From the NCBI GenBank assembly GCA_013215375.1, contig JABSRB010000013.1:1-64000 (forward strand): 64,000 nt of DNA, in the 5' to 3' direction. The notes under the pieces were generated by a model, which worked only from the letters and a program-made list of their open reading frames with translations, was not told the origin of the DNA and ran no database searches. Shown piece after piece: positions 43,422 through 51,952 of this stretch (position 1 is the first letter of the stretch; each line of letters starts with the position of its first letter). This DNA is from Oceanospirillaceae bacterium (GTDB lineage Bacteria > Pseudomonadota > Gammaproteobacteria > Pseudomonadales > Balneatricaceae). A program made the position numbers and the translations under genes.

Positions 43422-44693
43422 TTAAAAACGCGGTACCGTACCTGTCCAGCTAGGGTCGTACTTTTGCATTTCTGCCACATCATTGCGCGAGCGTATACCA
43501 CAGTTCTGGTAGTTCTCAGCAAGTTTGGCCAGCGCTACACGATCTAGCTCCACCCCCAAACCCGGTTTATCACTAAGTACTACCGCTCCGTCCTTAAACT
43601 TTATTTTCCCGCCTTTGATCACCTCTTCCTCCTGCCAAGGGTAATGGGTATCGCAGGCATAACTTAGATTTTCAATAGTCGATGCAGCATGAGTCATCGC
43701 CATTAAACTAATGCCCATGTGTGAATTTGAATGCATTGAGAGACCGATATCCCAACTCTTACAAATTTGCGCAAGCTCTTGAGTCGCTTTGAGCCCTCCC
43801 CAGTAGTGATGATCAGACAAGATAACTTGTACTGCATCTAGCTTTATCGCCTCAGGCACATCAAAAAATCCGATCACACACATATTTGTCGCCAGCGGGA
43901 TATCAGTAACAGCGCTGATCTCTCCCATGGATTTTTTGCTCGGCACTGGGTCTTCTAGATATTGTAATAAACCATCATCAAATTGGCTTAATAATGCTTT
44001 AGTGGTCTCGACGGACCAACCACCATTGGGATCAATTCGTAGTGGGTGTTCAGGAAAAGCCTGACGAAGTGCTTTGAGAGCATCTATTTCCTGTTGTGGC
44101 TCAAAGACGCCAGCTTTGAGTTTAATTGATTTAAAACCGTACTCTTCAATCATACTCTTAGCTTGGGCGACTATGCCCTCTGGTGTCAGTGCCGCGCCCC
44201 ATTTATCAACCCAGGGATCATCGGTAAATTTATGACTCTCATATTTATAAAATAAATAGGCGCTATAAGGGACTTCATCACGCACTTTTCCGCCAAGTAA
44301 TTCATACACAGGTCGCTGAGTAATCTTACCCATGGCATCCAAGCAAGCGACTTCAAAAGCAGAAAAAATGCGCGGTACTGTAGTGACTCCCAATGTGCCT
44401 GGAGCTATTTCCAATCCTGAATTAGGGTCTGGCAAGGTGATAACAGAAGCTATTTTTTGCTTAATTTCATTTAGACAAAATACGTCCATGCCGATCAAGT
44501 GCTCAACCATGGCTCGCAGTTGACCAATCGTTTGTTCATCCCCGTAGCTCTCACCTAAACCGTAGTGCCCATCAACCGTTTTGATTTCAATAATAGTACG
44601 TAACGCCCAGGCCTCATGAATGCCATAGACATTGAGCAGCGGCGGATCTCTAAAGGCGATAGGGGTAATTTCAATTGATTCTATTATTGACAT
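43422..44693 (-). CDS. glucarate-dehydratase-like enolase superfamily enzyme
   Basis: 423 residues. Catalytic features of the glucarate dehydratase subgroup are present: KxK in SIKLKAGVFEP, metal ligands in RIDPNGGW and YLEDPV, Asn in ATNMCV, and the His of the His-Asp dyad in SMHSNSHMG. The N-terminal capping segment (IAFRDPPLLNVYGIHEAWALR) resembles actinobacterial GlucD-like proteins. Expected: dehydration of an acid sugar; exact substrate unknown. It is not methylaspartate ammonia-lyase, although that enzyme is in the same superfamily. No glucarate transporter or aldolase lies nearby. Confidence 0.85.
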   Translation of the reverse strand: MSIIESIEITPIAFRDPPLLNVYGIHEAWALRTIIEIKTVDGHYGLGESYGDEQTIGQLRAMVEHLIGMDVFCLNEIKQKIASVITLPDPNSGLEIAPGTLGVTTVPRIFSAFEVACLDAMGKITQRPVYELLGGKVRDEVPYSAYLFYKYESHKFTDDPWVDKWGAALTPEGIVAQAKSMIEEYGFKSIKLKAGVFEPQQEIDALKALRQAFPEHPLRIDPNGGWSVETTKALLSQFDDGLLQYLEDPVPSKKSMGEISAVTDIPLATNMCVIGFFDVPEAIKLDAVQVILSDHHYWGGLKATQELAQICKSWDIGLSMHSNSHMGISLMAMTHAASTIENLSYACDTHYPWQEEEVIKGGKIKFKDGAVVLSDKPGLGVELDRVALAKLAENYQNCGIRSRNDVAEMQKYDPSWTGTVPRF

Positions 44694-44999
44694 GTTTTCT
44701 CCTAAACAAAATACAACGTCTTAGACACAGCTAAGACTCTAATAGGTATTAATGATGATAGGGCAGTAGCCCTGATAGCGAGTGACAATATAAGCCACTC
44801 GAGCACAGCTACTATATTAATATATTAATATATTTCAAGTAATTTCAGTGTCATTTCTCAAATTTACTTATTAATAGAGGAATGAAAGCCTGAGTATTCC
44901 TAAGACATTCAAAACACTTAAAAAAAACATAATGGATAAGCCTACACAGCCTAATTAGTATATTATTGATTTTTAGTTATCAGAGTTAACGGATTCTCT
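44694..44999. other. 306-base divergent promoter region
   Basis: Lies between the enolase-family gene and the DUF3301 gene. Contains a perfect 20-base AT palindrome (44813-44832, TATATTAATA and its complement). No reading frame seen. Confidence 0.35.
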
Positions 45000-45320
45000 A
45001 TGTATTTTGAAATGCTCGATTTGTTTATGCTAACGATTATCTGTCTCATTGTTTATTATTGGGTAAGTGCCCAAAAAATCCGTGAGCTAGCACTTAAGGC
45101 TGCTCGAGAAGAATGCCTTAAACTCGATTTACAATTATTAGACGGCTCAGTGTCACTGAAGAAATTAAAACTTAAACGAGCTGACAGTGGTCATTTGGCA
45201 CTATTAAGAGTGTATAACTTTGAATTTTCTGCCACTGGAGCGGAGCGGTACTCTGGAAATATAACGATGTTCGGCTTAAAAGTTGAACAAGTCCATTTAC
45301 AACCCCACAGAATTGTTTAA
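45000..45320 (+). CDS. DUF3301 family protein
   Basis: 106 residues: one N-terminal membrane helix (about 8-25) then a soluble domain with AAREECLKLDLQLLDGSV and LLRVYNFEFSATGAERYSG, as in DUF3301. Function unknown. It ends 14 bases before nikR and may be co-transcribed with it. Confidence 0.85.
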   Translation: MYFEMLDLFMLTIICLIVYYWVSAQKIRELALKAAREECLKLDLQLLDGSVSLKKLKLKRADSGHLALLRVYNFEFSATGAERYSGNITMFGLKVEQVHLQPHRIV

Positions 45321-45334
45321 TAGAAGGGATTAAC

Positions 45335-45805
45335 ATGGAACGATTAACCATCTCGCTAGATTCGGACCTTGCTCAACAATTTGATGAGTATTTAAAGGCT
45401 CAGGGTTATAGCAATAGGTCCGAGGGCATGCGCGACCTTATTAGAGAAAAGTTAGAACAGCAAAGCATTCAAAAACAACAAGAAGAGCTAAAATCCGATG
45501 CGAACTGCATAGGTTCAATCACTTATATTTACGATCATCAAGAGCGAGAACTCGCCTCTAAACTGGCGAAAGTGCAACACGATCACCACAACATTGCTAT
45601 CTCTAGCTTGCGCATTCCGCTGGATCACCATCACTGCATGGAAACAATCATGCTCAATGGCCAGACTAGTAAAGTCAGGGCTTTTTGTAATGAGATCATT
45701 GCCAAGCCTGGTATTCGCCACGGCAAAGCCTATTTAGTCCCTGTTGAAGTAAAACACTCCAAACACGAAGGCCAAGACCATATCCATAACACACCGCAAA
45801 ATTAA
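45335..45805 (+). CDS. nikR: NikR-family regulator with altered nickel site
   Basis: 156 residues. The ribbon-helix-helix domain (1-45) keeps the DNA-contact residues R3 and T5 in MERLTISLD. The C-terminal ACT-like domain (about 58-140) aligns without gaps around the metal site with E. coli NikR as I recall it: His76 and Cys95 equivalents are present (H82, C101), but His87 and His89 are Arg93 and Pro95 (SLRIPLDHHHC). Three consecutive His (98-100) precede the Cys. Known: the four canonical ligands form the square-planar Ni(II) site. The gene lies directly upstream of nickel uptake genes, so it probably still controls them. Confidence 0.88.
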   Translation: MERLTISLDSDLAQQFDEYLKAQGYSNRSEGMRDLIREKLEQQSIQKQQEELKSDANCIGSITYIYDHQERELASKLAKVQHDHHNIAISSLRIPLDHHHCMETIMLNGQTSKVRAFCNEIIAKPGIRHGKAYLVPVEVKHSKHEGQDHIHNTPQN

Positions 45806-45888
45806 CCAGAATTGAGTATCATCTTTGTAACAATTAACCCCCTAATTAATATCTCGAAGTTGTTTCGCTATAAAAATGATAAAACAGA

Positions 45889-45933
45889 GTATGATTAATT
45901 GTAAAATTGTATGAACTAACATAATATTCATAC
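45889..45933 (+). promoter_or_regulatory. candidate NikR operator before nikK
   Basis: GTATGA (45909-45914), 13 bases, TCATAC (45928-45933), extended to 9-bp arms TTGTATGAA/TTCATACAA. An extra direct GTATGA lies at 45889-45894. Known: the E. coli NikR operator is GTATGA-N16-TCATAC; the half-sites match exactly but the spacing is 3 shorter. It ends 27 bases before the nikK start. Confidence 0.6.
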
Positions 45934-45960
45934 AAATTAACTATTTGTCATAACTCATCT

Positions 45961-46767
45961 ATGCCTATTTCTTTAACTTCTACTATTCAAGTAACGGCTC
46001 TTAAATCTTTTAAGATTTTAGCAGTGCTGTGCACAGTAGCACTCGCCAGTCCTAGTTACGCACACTTTGTTGAAATGATCCCAGACCGGGATTTTTTAAA
46101 CAGTGATAATCAGCAGCCTGTCACATTCAAACTTCGTTTTACCCACCCTATGGCACAGGGCCCGATTATGCATATGCCAAAGCCTAACAAGCTATCGGTA
46201 AGTTATAACGGCCACACTACTGACCTATTGGATAGTTTACAGCTAATAGATACAGCCTCGGCTGCACAATGGGCATTTAACTACCAAGTAACAGAGCCTG
46301 CGGATCACATTTTTTATGTAGAGCCGCAACCTTATTGGGAAAAATCCGAAGGCAAAATGATCATCCACTATACCAAGGTCATTGTGGATGGTTACGCCGC
46401 TTTTGACGGCTGGGATAAAGCGATCAATGCTCCGGTAGAAATAGAGCCTTTAACGCGACCTTATGGTTTGTGGGTAGGTAATAGTTTTCAAGGTATCGTC
46501 AAAAAATCAGGTAAAGCGGTTCCTTTTGCCACGATTGAGGTTGAATGGCGCAATGACGGCTCAATCACACCTCCTAGTGCCGGCTACACCACACAAATCA
46601 TCAAAGCGGACATCAACGGTAGATTCTCATACGTGATGCCAAAAGCTGGATGGTGGGGCTTTGCCGCACTGCTCGATGCTGATTATCAATTAAACTCTCC
46701 CAGCGGTCTTCAAGTTCCTGTAGAGCTTGGCGGACTAATCTGGATCAACGCTAAAGAGATGCAATAG
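45961..46767 (+). CDS. nikK: NikK-type periplasmic nickel uptake protein (DUF4198)
   Basis: 268 residues with a signal peptide cleaved after SPSYA, leaving His as the first mature residue (HFVEMIPD). The C-terminal part (about 165-268) has a carboxypeptidase-regulatory-like beta domain. This matches DUF4198/NikK, an accessory of ECF nickel transporters. An exposed N-terminal His fits metal capture; this is inference from family and cleavage site. First gene of nikKML, 8 bases before nikM. Confidence 0.82.
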   Translation: MPISLTSTIQVTALKSFKILAVLCTVALASPSYAHFVEMIPDRDFLNSDNQQPVTFKLRFTHPMAQGPIMHMPKPNKLSVSYNGHTTDLLDSLQLIDTASAAQWAFNYQVTEPADHIFYVEPQPYWEKSEGKMIIHYTKVIVDGYAAFDGWDKAINAPVEIEPLTRPYGLWVGNSFQGIVKKSGKAVPFATIEVEWRNDGSITPPSAGYTTQIIKADINGRFSYVMPKAGWWGFAALLDADYQLNSPSGLQVPVELGGLIWINAKEMQ

Positions 46768-46774
46768 GAGCCAT

Positions 46775-47407
46775 ATGGCACATATTCCAGAAGGTGTGGT
46801 AAGCACACCCATATTGATATTAGGCATCATTGGCGCAGGACTTGCGGTGAGTTATGGTCTTAAAAAGCTCGATAACGACAAAATCCCTCAAGCAGCGATG
46901 TTATCTGCGGTTTTTTTTATCGCCTCACTGATTACCTTCCCCGTGGGCCCAAGCTCTATCCATTTACTGTTTAACGGCTTAATGGGTTTGATGTTAGGCT
47001 GGGCTGCTGTACCTGCTATTTTTATCGCACTGGTTTTACAGCTGATGTTTTTTGGTTATGGCGGCCTATTAGTATTAGGGGTCAATACTTTTAATATGGC
47101 TTTTCCAGCCATTGTCATTGCTATATTCCTAAGGCCTTTTTTATTACAGCAACTGGCCCAAAACAGAATACCCTCCAGACGTTTTGCCATCACCATCGGT
47201 GCCGCAGCCGGCAGTATTGGTATTATTTTAACCACCCTACTACTGTCTGCATCCCTAGTATTTAGCGGTCAAGAATTTGCGCCTATGCTCAACGTAATAC
47301 TGGCGACTAATGTCCCACTCATGATTATTGAAGCTGTTGTCACCGCCTTTATTGTCAGTTTTTTAGTCCGAACATCACCTTCTACTTTCAATGTTGTCAC
47401 TAACTAA
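46775..47407 (+). CDS. nikM: ECF-type nickel/cobalt transporter S component (NikM/CbiM)
   Basis: 210 residues, about six hydrophobic helices, family motifs HIPEG at the N-terminus and GPSSIHLLFNGLMGLMLGW. Known: in CbiM/NikM the His at position 2 and the free N-terminal amine bind the metal. Here the gene encodes M-A-H, but Met before Ala is normally removed, which would restore His at mature position 2. The stop overlaps the nikL start (TAATG). Confidence 0.9.
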   Translation: MAHIPEGVVSTPILILGIIGAGLAVSYGLKKLDNDKIPQAAMLSAVFFIASLITFPVGPSSIHLLFNGLMGLMLGWAAVPAIFIALVLQLMFFGYGGLLVLGVNTFNMAFPAIVIAIFLRPFLLQQLAQNRIPSRRFAITIGAAAGSIGIILTTLLLSASLVFSGQEFAPMLNVILATNVPLMIIEAVVTAFIVSFLVRTSPSTFNVVTN

Positions 47408-47952
47408 TGCCAAAAGTCTTATTTGTCGTCATATTCAGTTTTTTTTGCACGCAGGTCAATGCGCACTTACTCAAAGTATTCGCCTATTCTCAGCCGGTTA
47501 ACAGTGCTGATGATTTATTGGTTAAAGGCAAAGTGTATTTTGCAGGTGGCGAGCGGTTAGGCAGTGCGCCTATCGATATTTTGACCACGCAAGGCAATAG
47601 CATTAAACAGCTAATGACTGATAATCAAGGAAATTTCACCTTCACACTCCCCGTTGCTGATTACACTATCATAGTGAAGACCAACGATGGTCACAGAGCG
47701 ACATGGGCGATTAAATCAGCAACAACCACTATCAAGCCCATCCTTAATATCCCTGCGCAAGATGAGCTGATCAGTCATCGACAAATGAGTGACATGTTTG
47801 CCCTGCAACTTGCCGCGCAAATAGCCCCATTGAGTGAGCAGATAAATGACTTACAAGATAAGGCAAAATATCAGGATATCATCGGTGCTATTGGCTATAT
47901 CTTTGGTGCATTCGGCTTATTTACTTGGTTTAGGCAAAGAAAAACTTCCTAG
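47407..47952 (+). CDS. nikL: NikL-type nickel transporter accessory protein
   Basis: 181 residues: signal peptide cleaved after QVNA, leaving His first (HLLKVFAYS), a beta-sandwich domain (about 35-110), a helical stretch and one C-terminal membrane helix (about 155-173). This is the architecture of NikL in NikKLMQO systems. No NikQ (T component) or NikO (ATPase) gene follows; the next gene is unrelated. Confidence 0.82.
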   Translation: MPKVLFVVIFSFFCTQVNAHLLKVFAYSQPVNSADDLLVKGKVYFAGGERLGSAPIDILTTQGNSIKQLMTDNQGNFTFTLPVADYTIIVKTNDGHRATWAIKSATTTIKPILNIPAQDELISHRQMSDMFALQLAAQIAPLSEQINDLQDKAKYQDIIGAIGYIFGAFGLFTWFRQRKTS

Positions 47953-47954
47953 TT

Positions 47955-47993
47955 TTCTTTGCAGGGATATAAGATTCAACCCTCTGCAAAGAA
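47955..47993 (+). terminator. hairpin after nikL, possible terminator
   Basis: TTCTTTGCAG-GG pairs with CC-CTCTGCAAAGAA beginning 2 bases after the nikL stop; no clear T-run follows, so termination is uncertain. The rest of the gap to 48276 holds nothing recognisable. Confidence 0.45.
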
Positions 47994-48276
47994 CTTTCTG
48001 ACCCCTTTGATCAACTGCAGATAATAATTTCAAACAGTGATTGGTGCTCTGTGTATTTTGTTACTAGACTTAACTACAACACCCAGGCCAATCTAACGGC
48101 CATTGATTAACTCCTTATTTTTCATCTACCTCCCACACACTTTTGCATAATTCAAACAACATAAAAGTCGTCTATATATTTTAAGACTAATTCTAATATA
48201 TTCGTTTTTTAATTTAAGTACTCTATGCGCAGCCGCATATTGCCATTAATCAATTATTATATTTTAAGGATGAAAT

Positions 48277-49143
48277 ATGATTAAATTGTTACTTATAAGT
48301 CTACCTTTAGTGTTACTGCCAGCCTGTTCAAATATTCCTGAAAACCCAAATCTTTCAGGTAAAAACGAAAGTTTACTAAAAAAGTTTATACGCATTTCAA
48401 ACATTGCACCTGAGCAGCACGAAAGGGTAACCAATTTTTTTGTAACCGCTAATCAGCCTGCCATTATTAAACACTCCATTACACTTAAAAAGCATAGTAG
48501 CCAAAGCGCCTATTTAGGCGAGCTATTGAATAATTTAAAGTTTGGTCAAGGTATGATGTCATGGCCAGCTGGCTCTTTATATTTAGGGACTTGGCATAAC
48601 GATAAAAGAAATGGCCAAGGCACTTTTATCACCGCTAACGACATCAGTGATGGAGGTAATACTTATCAAGGTTACTGGGTCAATGATCAGCGCCAAGGGT
48701 TTGGTGAAATCACTTATCTAAACGGTGATGCTTATCAAGGTGAATTTGAACATGACAAGAAACATGGTCATGGTACATTTACCTGGGCTGTGGGAGAGTA
48801 CCAGGGAGATTCTTATACAGGGGCTTTTGAAAATGACCTACGCTCCGGGGAAGGAACATATACTTGGGCTGATGGCAGTACTCACAAAGGCGTGTGGCTA
48901 AAAGGTGAACGTGAAGGCATCGCTTCAACAACCTGGGCCAATGGCCAAACTTATCAAGGCAACTATGAAGCCGACAAACGTACTGGTTACGGCATTAAAA
49001 CCTGGCCTAACGGTTTGAGTTACAAAGGCATGTTCAAAGAAAACCTCGCCCACGGTGAGGGTATCAAATCCAATGCCAATGGAGCTACTTGCAAAGGTGT
49101 TTGGGAGTTTGATGTGCTAGTAGGCGAATGTATTCCCTTTTAA
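48277..49143 (+). CDS. MORN-repeat lipoprotein
   Basis: 288 residues. Lipoprotein signal with lipobox LPAC (Cys17), an unassigned segment (about 20-85), then seven to eight MORN repeats from about residue 95 to the end, such as YQGEFEHDKKHGHGTFTW and YTGAFENDLRSGEGTYTW. Known: MORN repeats form elongated beta structures; in bacteria their roles are mostly unknown. Sorting would probably be to the outer membrane (Ser at +2), an inference. Confidence 0.88.
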   Translation: MIKLLLISLPLVLLPACSNIPENPNLSGKNESLLKKFIRISNIAPEQHERVTNFFVTANQPAIIKHSITLKKHSSQSAYLGELLNNLKFGQGMMSWPAGSLYLGTWHNDKRNGQGTFITANDISDGGNTYQGYWVNDQRQGFGEITYLNGDAYQGEFEHDKKHGHGTFTWAVGEYQGDSYTGAFENDLRSGEGTYTWADGSTHKGVWLKGEREGIASTTWANGQTYQGNYEADKRTGYGIKTWPNGLSYKGMFKENLAHGEGIKSNANGATCKGVWEFDVLVGECIPF

Positions 49144-49155
49144 AGACTCCCGTTA

Positions 49156-51036
49156 CTAGCGCGCTTTTAAGTACTCTTTTATCTCTCCTAATATTTCTGG
49201 GTTATCGATAGTCGCGGGTATTTGAAAAGTTTCAGCAGCGGCGATTTTGCGTAACACCGCGCGTAATATTTTACCCGATCGCGTCTTGGGTAATCGGTTG
49301 ACCACAAATACTTCTTTAAAACACGCCACTGCGCCAATCTTCTGTCGCACTCGAGCAATCAAGGCTGTTTGTAAGTCAGCATTGGATATTTTACTTCCCG
49401 CTTTTAAAACTACCAATCCTATAGGTACTTGCCCTTTTAAAGCATCTGTAGCCCCAACCACAGCACATTCAGCAATTGCCTCATGACTTGATACAATCTC
49501 TTCCATCTCAGCGGTAGATAAGCGGTGCCCTGCTACATTGATAACGTCATCCGTACGCCCGGTAATATACACATAGCCTTGTTCATCTTTATAACCACCA
49601 TCACCTGTTTTGTAGAACCCTGCGTATGTTGATAAATAGGCATTATGGTAGCGATTGGGCTGATTCCAAATGCCGGTGGATACACCAGGCGGCAAGGGTA
49701 GCTTTAAACAGATATTACCTACGCCTCCGGTACTGACCTCCTGCCCATCTTCATCCAAGATCCGCAAATCATAGCCAGGTGTGCAATTATTGGTAGAGCC
49801 CACTCTTGTCGGTCTTGGATTGTTTAAGCCCATCATCGGAGCGGTAATGGGCCATCCAGTTTCAGTCTGCCACCAATGATCTAGTACCGGTACCTTAAGG
49901 AGATCGGCGATCCAATGATAAGTTGAAGAATCTAAGCGCTCACCGGCAACAAATACCCAACGCAGACTGCTTGTATCATAGTGACTCGCACAAGCTCCCT
50001 GAGGGTCATCGCCGCGGATTGCTCTAAAGGCTGTCGGTGCACATAACATTGAACTGACCTTATAGTCAGATATAACACGCCAAAAGGCTCCTGCATTGGG
50101 GGTTTTTATCGGCTTTCCTTCATAAAGCACACTACTTGCCCCGCAAATGAGAGGCCCATACACGATAAAAGAGTGACCAACTACCCAACCTATATCAGAG
50201 GCTGCCCACCATACATCTTTAGCGGATAAGCCGTATATATCATTGAAAGCTAGCTTTAAGGCGACCGCATGTCCGCCATTATCACGCACAACTCCTTTCG
50301 GTTTCCCTGTGGTACCTGAGGTATAGAGGATATAGAGCGGATCATTACTCTTTAAAATTTCACATGGCGCCGCTTCAGCCCCAATTATAAAATCCATCCA
50401 ATCAATATCAGAGGCTCTAGAGCACTGCGCAGTTAATGTTTCTCTTTGGTAGACCACAGTGGTCGCGGGTTTATGAGTGGCTTGCTTAATTGCCTCATCC
50501 ACTAAAGGTTTATAGGCAATGATTTTGTCGACTTCAATGCCACAAGAGGCTGTAATGACCATTTTGGCCTGTATATCATCAATGCGAACGGCCAGTTCAC
50601 TAGCGGCAAATCCACCAAACACCACGCTGTGAATAGCCCCTATTCTGGCACAGGCAAGCATTGCGATTGGCGCTTGTAATATCATTGGCATATAGATGAT
50701 GACTGTATCACCTTTGCAAATTCCTGCTCTTTTCATCGCTCCAGCAAAGACACTTACCTGCGCCAGCAACTGCGCATAACTTAGCTGTTGTTTAACGCCG
50801 GTCACTGGTGAGTCATAATAAAAGGCAACAGTATCACCCCTTCCCTGCTCCACGTGATAATCAAGGGCCAAGTAACAGGTATTTAACAACCCATCTTCAA
50901 ACCAATTATATTGTGTGTCACTGGTATTCGTTAACCCAGTGCTCGGTGGCACGTACCAATTGATAGCCTGAGATCTTTCTAGCCAATACCTGCTCGGATT
51001 ATTGATCGAGTTGTCGTATTGATTGGCATATTCCAT
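49156..51036 (-). CDS. prpE: propionate-CoA ligase
   Basis: 626-residue ACS-family enzyme. N-terminal PSRYWLERSQAINWYVPP; ATP loop YTSGTTGKPKGVVRDNGGH, the RDNGGH extension being typical of PrpE; WWQTETGWP; TGDGGYKDEQGY; catalytic Lys in KTRSGKILR. The start at 51036 follows TGGAG; an upstream in-frame codon at 51126 is unlikely. Known role: propionate to propionyl-CoA. No prpBCD genes lie in the window. Confidence 0.92.
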   Translation of the reverse strand: MEYANQYDNSINNPSRYWLERSQAINWYVPPSTGLTNTSDTQYNWFEDGLLNTCYLALDYHVEQGRGDTVAFYYDSPVTGVKQQLSYAQLLAQVSVFAGAMKRAGICKGDTVIIYMPMILQAPIAMLACARIGAIHSVVFGGFAASELAVRIDDIQAKMVITASCGIEVDKIIAYKPLVDEAIKQATHKPATTVVYQRETLTAQCSRASDIDWMDFIIGAEAAPCEILKSNDPLYILYTSGTTGKPKGVVRDNGGHAVALKLAFNDIYGLSAKDVWWAASDIGWVVGHSFIVYGPLICGASSVLYEGKPIKTPNAGAFWRVISDYKVSSMLCAPTAFRAIRGDDPQGACASHYDTSSLRWVFVAGERLDSSTYHWIADLLKVPVLDHWWQTETGWPITAPMMGLNNPRPTRVGSTNNCTPGYDLRILDEDGQEVSTGGVGNICLKLPLPPGVSTGIWNQPNRYHNAYLSTYAGFYKTGDGGYKDEQGYVYITGRTDDVINVAGHRLSTAEMEEIVSSHEAIAECAVVGATDALKGQVPIGLVVLKAGSKISNADLQTALIARVRQKIGAVACFKEVFVVNRLPKTRSGKILRAVLRKIAAAETFQIPATIDNPEILGEIKEYLKAR

Positions 51037-51410
51037 AAAAACTCCATTTTTTATATTTATAATAGTGGTTAGATTAAAACGCTGACCGAGCAAACTGTCG
51101 ACATTCTTTTGTAAATTGTTCAACAACTTGTCATAAATGCCATTTTATTACGACTATTGTCGACAATAAATAGTCCTTTAGTATTAAACAAATTGTGACT
51201 TACTGTCACAATGTAGTAACGCACTTCCAATGCTGACCTAAGCGTCTGCCCTAAGCCTCTTAATACAATACTTTTATAGTTGGCGAAAATTCATTGGCGA
51301 TAACATTAGCCGTTGCAAATAATGCTGGAGATTGTACTCTGCATTGATAAAATCTATAATTTCACTTTTTCCGTCACCCCCTAATCCAGCTTTGTACTTA
51401 CGAGATAACA
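51037..51410. promoter_or_regulatory. divergent promoter region prpE / DUF3087 with two palindromes
   Basis: Contains TATTGTCGACAATA (51155-51168, perfect 14-base palindrome) and ATTGTGAC (51192-51199), TTACT, GTCACAAT (51205-51212). The latter resembles a CRP site (TGTGA...TCACA) but with a 7-base instead of 6-base spacer. Either may control prpE. No coding potential seen. Confidence 0.45.
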
Positions 51411-51911
51411 ATGTCTTTTAGAAACATAGATAAAGAACAGTATGGCCGCCGTTTGAAAGTCGCTTTTTTTTCCATTTGCCTATACATGTTAACGGTATCT
51501 TTGGCTACCTCCTCTATTCTCATCTATTTTTTCGGCGTTGAAGGCGAAAATTTTTGGCTGAATGTGGCGGGAATAATAGTGGCAGCTAGTGGTCTATTGT
51601 TAATTTATAAAAGAGTAAAAAGCCATTATTACTTACAAGATATTATTTATGTCAGAGGGATAAAAGCGCAGCTGAATTATATCTATCGCAAATTAAACAA
51701 GCTGAAAGTCGCCGCAGAAAAGGGAGATGAAACAGCCATGGCGGTATTAGATTACAGTTATAAAGCTTCTATGTATGTCTATAAACTGGATGATAATACC
51801 TTAACGATGGAAGAGTTAAATGCAGCTCAAAAAGAGCTGCAACAGTGGATGGAGCAATATCAGGTTCTTTCGCTGACCGGCTACCAACAAGAATTACTCG
51901 CTAACTATTAA
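51411..51911 (+). CDS. DUF3087 family membrane protein
   Basis: 166 residues: two N-terminal membrane helices (about 20-42 and 50-65), then a helical cytoplasmic part with LNYIYRKLNKLKVAAEKGDETAMAVLDYSYKAS (shown in two halves in the family). Matches DUF3087; function unknown. Convergent with the mechanosensitive-channel-like gene. Confidence 0.82.
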   Translation: MSFRNIDKEQYGRRLKVAFFSICLYMLTVSLATSSILIYFFGVEGENFWLNVAGIIVAASGLLLIYKRVKSHYYLQDIIYVRGIKAQLNYIYRKLNKLKVAAEKGDETAMAVLDYSYKASMYVYKLDDNTLTMEELNAAQKELQQWMEQYQVLSLTGYQQELLANY

Positions 51912-51952
51912 ACAATAGCTAGGTTTGGAGTCTGCCTGGCTTAGAGGCTCTA

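Noticed and set aside
43422-44693. Methylaspartate ammonia-lyase as the partner of glutamate mutase
   Set aside because: The enzyme is in the enolase superfamily, but its N-terminus and KxK/His-Asp pattern fit the glucarate dehydratase subgroup, not methylaspartate ammonia-lyase.
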